This document shows, one piece after another, positions 6,346 to 8,258 of a stretch of DNA of 8,258 bases. Source of the stretch: an uncultured Hyphomicrobiales bacterium (GTDB taxonomy: Bacteria; Pseudomonadota; Alphaproteobacteria; Rhizobiales; CAJQND01); contig CAJQND010000111.1 of the NCBI GenBank assembly GCA_905479595.1, forward strand, positions 1 to 8,258, given 5' to 3'. The notes under the pieces are model-generated. The model had not been told where the DNA came from, searched no databases, and was given only the letters and a program-made list of their open reading frames with translations. The translations under genes were made by a program, and so were the position numbers. How positions within the stretch are numbered: the stretch's first letter is position 1; each line of letters opens with the position of its first letter.

Positions 6346-8258
6346 TACATGCGCTCGACAATCAAGTTACCAAAACGGTCGACCCGGCCAGCAAGGCCAG
6401 GATCAACAAAGATTGTTGTGTCCAACTGTTCCAGGAGAGCTGGCCCTTCAACCTTTTCATCTACACCTATCGAGAGCCGGTCAAAAACACCGGCCTCATG
6501 CCATTTTCCACCAACATAAACCTGGCGGGTGTCCAACTTGCATTCCCCGGTAAGTTTACCGTTACTGGGCGCAAACACAGACATGTCAAATTCAGGTCTG
6601 CGACCAATAACAGCCACACGGAAATTCATGATGCGGGTTGGAGTGTCTGCGAGGACCCGGCCAAAACTAGTCTTGTAGGCCTCTTCAAATGCATTATGAA
6701 TGTGTTGCCTGGTCAAGCCACCGCCCGGAATATTCAAGGGCACCGCGACAGTGTGCGTCTGACCCAGATACAGCATGTCGAGCTCAAATATTTGTTCAAC
6801 ACCAGCAAACGCGACACCCGCTTTGTTCAATAGCGACGACAAGTCGTCAGCCACGCTCAACATATCTTTTCCAAGCGCATCTGCGTCAATTTCTGCCAGC
6901 ACATTATTTACGGTTTTCACGTGATCATGCCGCATGTCGGCTACCACGCAACCAAGGGCAGAGGTAACGCCTGGATACTTGGGCACCAGTGCGCCACGCA
7001 AACCACATTCCTGGACTAATGCACCAGAATGTAGGGAACCTCCGCCGCCGAACGGCATCGCCATAAACTTTGCGGGATCATGGCCGCGCTCGATCGATAC
7101 CAACCGGATTGCACCGGCCATTTTCGCATTCGCAACCCGTAAAATCGCTTCAGCAGCATCTTCGATGGTCAAATTTAACGGCACCGCAATATTTTTGCGG
7201 ATCGCCTCACGGGAAGCTTCCACATCCAGCCGGTTCTGTTGACCTCCAATCGGGCGATCTGCATTTATCCGCCCGAGAACGAGGTTTGCATCGGTCAGAG
7301 TTGGTTCTAGGTTACCAAGCCCGTAGGCAACCGGTCCAGGATTAGAACCGGCACTTTCCGGGCCGACCTGCAGCAGGCCGCCAGCATCAATGCGGGCAAT
7401 TGAGCCTCCACCCGCACCGATAGTGGTAATTTTGATCATCGGTGTGCGAATTACCATGCCAAAGTCAATTTCAGTCTGCGCATCAAGTGCCGCAGCACCT
7501 TGCGATATCAGCGAAACATCAAACGAAGTGCCGCCAAGGTCGCAGGTAATGATATTGCCATATCCTGCCGATTTGGCGATTGCCTGGGCAGCTCTTACCC
7601 CGGCTGCAGGTCCTGACAAAGCCGTCCGCACCGGATAGGCTTTGGCCGTATCAACGGACATAACACCCCCGTTTGACTGGACGATCAGTAAGTCACCCTC
7701 AAAACCGGAACCAGAAAGCCCCCCATCCAATCGGTCCATATAAGACGAAACAACCGGTTGCAGATAGGCATTCAATGTGCCAGTTGAAAGGCGTTCAAAC
7801 TCACGAATTTCCGGTAGAATTTCGGTTGCACGAGTGACATAGGTGTTGGGCCAGATTTCTTGCAGCGCTGTCATCGCGGCGCGCTCGTTTGCATCATTCG
7901 CATAGCTGTTTATGAAGAAAACACAAACCGACATACACCCAAGGTCCAGCAGTACTTTTGCCTGCGCCTTGACGGCATCGGGGTCAATTGGCTGCACGAG
8001 TGTTCCGTCTGCCAGGGTACGCTCAGCAACCTCCACCCGGCAATCACGGCGGACAACCGGCTCAAAACTCCCCCACAACCCCCATGTTTGCGGGCGGTCA
8101 CGTCGGCGCATTTCGAGCACGTCACGAAAGCCTTCTGTTGTAATGATCCCTGTCATTGCACCTTTGCGTTCGAGAAGCGCATTGGTTCCGGAAGTCGTCC
8201 CGTGCACCACCGCAGATATCATTGAAAAATCATCGATTTTACTTGCAATGCCTTCAAC
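6345..8258 (-). CDS. hyuA: hydantoinase/oxoprolinase HyuA-type ATP-dependent subunit (partial, 5' end outside window)
   Basis: The visible 637 residues are the bulk of a HyuA-type subunit, which uses ATP to open hydantoin, 5-oxoproline or related lactam rings, usually with a HyuB partner. The frame stays open to the window edge. An ATG at 8222 is internal, because the preceding codons read VEGIASKIDDFS and run smoothly into the conserved VHGTTSGTNALLERKGA. About 50 N-terminal residues with the first phosphate-binding motif should lie beyond the edge. Other landmarks are the actin-like ATPase motif CDLGGTSFD at about residues 239-247, GAGGGSI at about 281-287, GPESAGSNPGP at about 299-309, FGGGGSLH, and the family C-terminus with DRFGNLIVERM. 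Nothing is truncated at the 3' end. The next gene downstream is isochorismatase-like rather than hyuB, which is unusual. The symbol denotes the family, not a proven substrate. Confidence 0.92.
   Translation of the reverse strand, partial: VEGIASKIDDFSMISAVVHGTTSGTNALLERKGAMTGIITTEGFRDVLEMRRRDRPQTWGLWGSFEPVVRRDCRVEVAERTLADGTLVQPIDPDAVKAQAKVLLDLGCMSVCVFFINSYANDANERAAMTALQEIWPNTYVTRATEILPEIREFERLSTGTLNAYLQPVVSSYMDRLDGGLSGSGFEGDLLIVQSNGGVMSVDTAKAYPVRTALSGPAAGVRAAQAIAKSAGYGNIITCDLGGTSFDVSLISQGAAALDAQTEIDFGMVIRTPMIKITTIGAGGGSIARIDAGGLLQVGPESAGSNPGPVAYGLGNLEPTLTDANLVLGRINADRPIGGQQNRLDVEASREAIRKNIAVPLNLTIEDAAEAILRVANAKMAGAIRLVSIERGHDPAKFMAMPFGGGGSLHSGALVQECGLRGALVPKYPGVTSALGCVVADMRHDHVKTVNNVLAEIDADALGKDMLSVADDLSSLLNKAGVAFAGVEQIFELDMLYLGQTHTVAVPLNIPGGGLTRQHIHNAFEEAYKTSFGRVLADTPTRIMNFRVAVIGRRPEFDMSVFAPSNGKLTGECKLDTRQVYVGGKWHEAGVFDRLSIGVDEKVEGPALLEQLDTTIFVDPGLAGRVDRFGNLIVERM

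Noticed and set aside
8220..8222. ATG at 8222 as the start of the HyuA-type gene
   Set aside because: The frame is open through the twelve preceding codons to the window edge, and HyuA proteins have about 50 more residues, including an ATP-binding motif, before this point.

Overview
The window looks like a piece of an alphaproteobacterial chromosome at one end of an integrated element. This rests on protein style, an integrase of the kind common in that class, and a tRNA-His-like 3' fragment with A at the discriminator position. The genus cannot be fixed from sequence alone. All convincing genes read on the minus strand, so gene order runs right to left.

Right part (8258 to 4334): a tightly packed catabolic operon. 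It starts, cut by the window edge, with a hydantoinase/oxoprolinase HyuA-type ATP-dependent ring-opening subunit. This overlaps by one base (TAATG) an isochorismatase-family hydrolase, which overlaps by four bases (ATGA) an FAD-dependent oxidoreductase of the fumarate reductase/succinate dehydrogenase flavoprotein type. The likely theme is opening of a cyclic amide (hydantoin, lactam or imide-like ring), followed by amide hydrolysis and a flavin redox step. The substrate is not deducible. The usual HyuB partner is not downstream and, if present, lies outside the window. The isochorismatase-fold protein has Gly where the family nucleophile Cys normally sits.

Middle (4333 to 2202): a gap of about 240 bases, then a Tat-exported amidohydrolase (YtcJ-like, amidohydrolase 3 type), which may feed the same pathway from the periplasm.

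Left-middle (about 2200 to 1508): a relic. The last 44 codons of a second copy of the FAD oxidoreductase gene, plus about 100 bases downstream, survive as a diverged direct repeat (roughly 85% identity by eye) of the 3' end of the intact gene. The two repeats flank the amidohydrolase gene. Comparing them shows that the intact-looking FAD gene carries a one-base indel that replaces its last residues; its ancestral C-terminus is still readable in another frame.

Left end (1507 to 1): a P4-type tyrosine recombinase with all catalytic residues. About 100 bases beyond its stop codon lies the 3' half of a tRNA-His-like gene with a damaged T-arm, best read as an attachment-site remnant marking the left boundary of the element. 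Positions 1-173 contain no recognisable gene.
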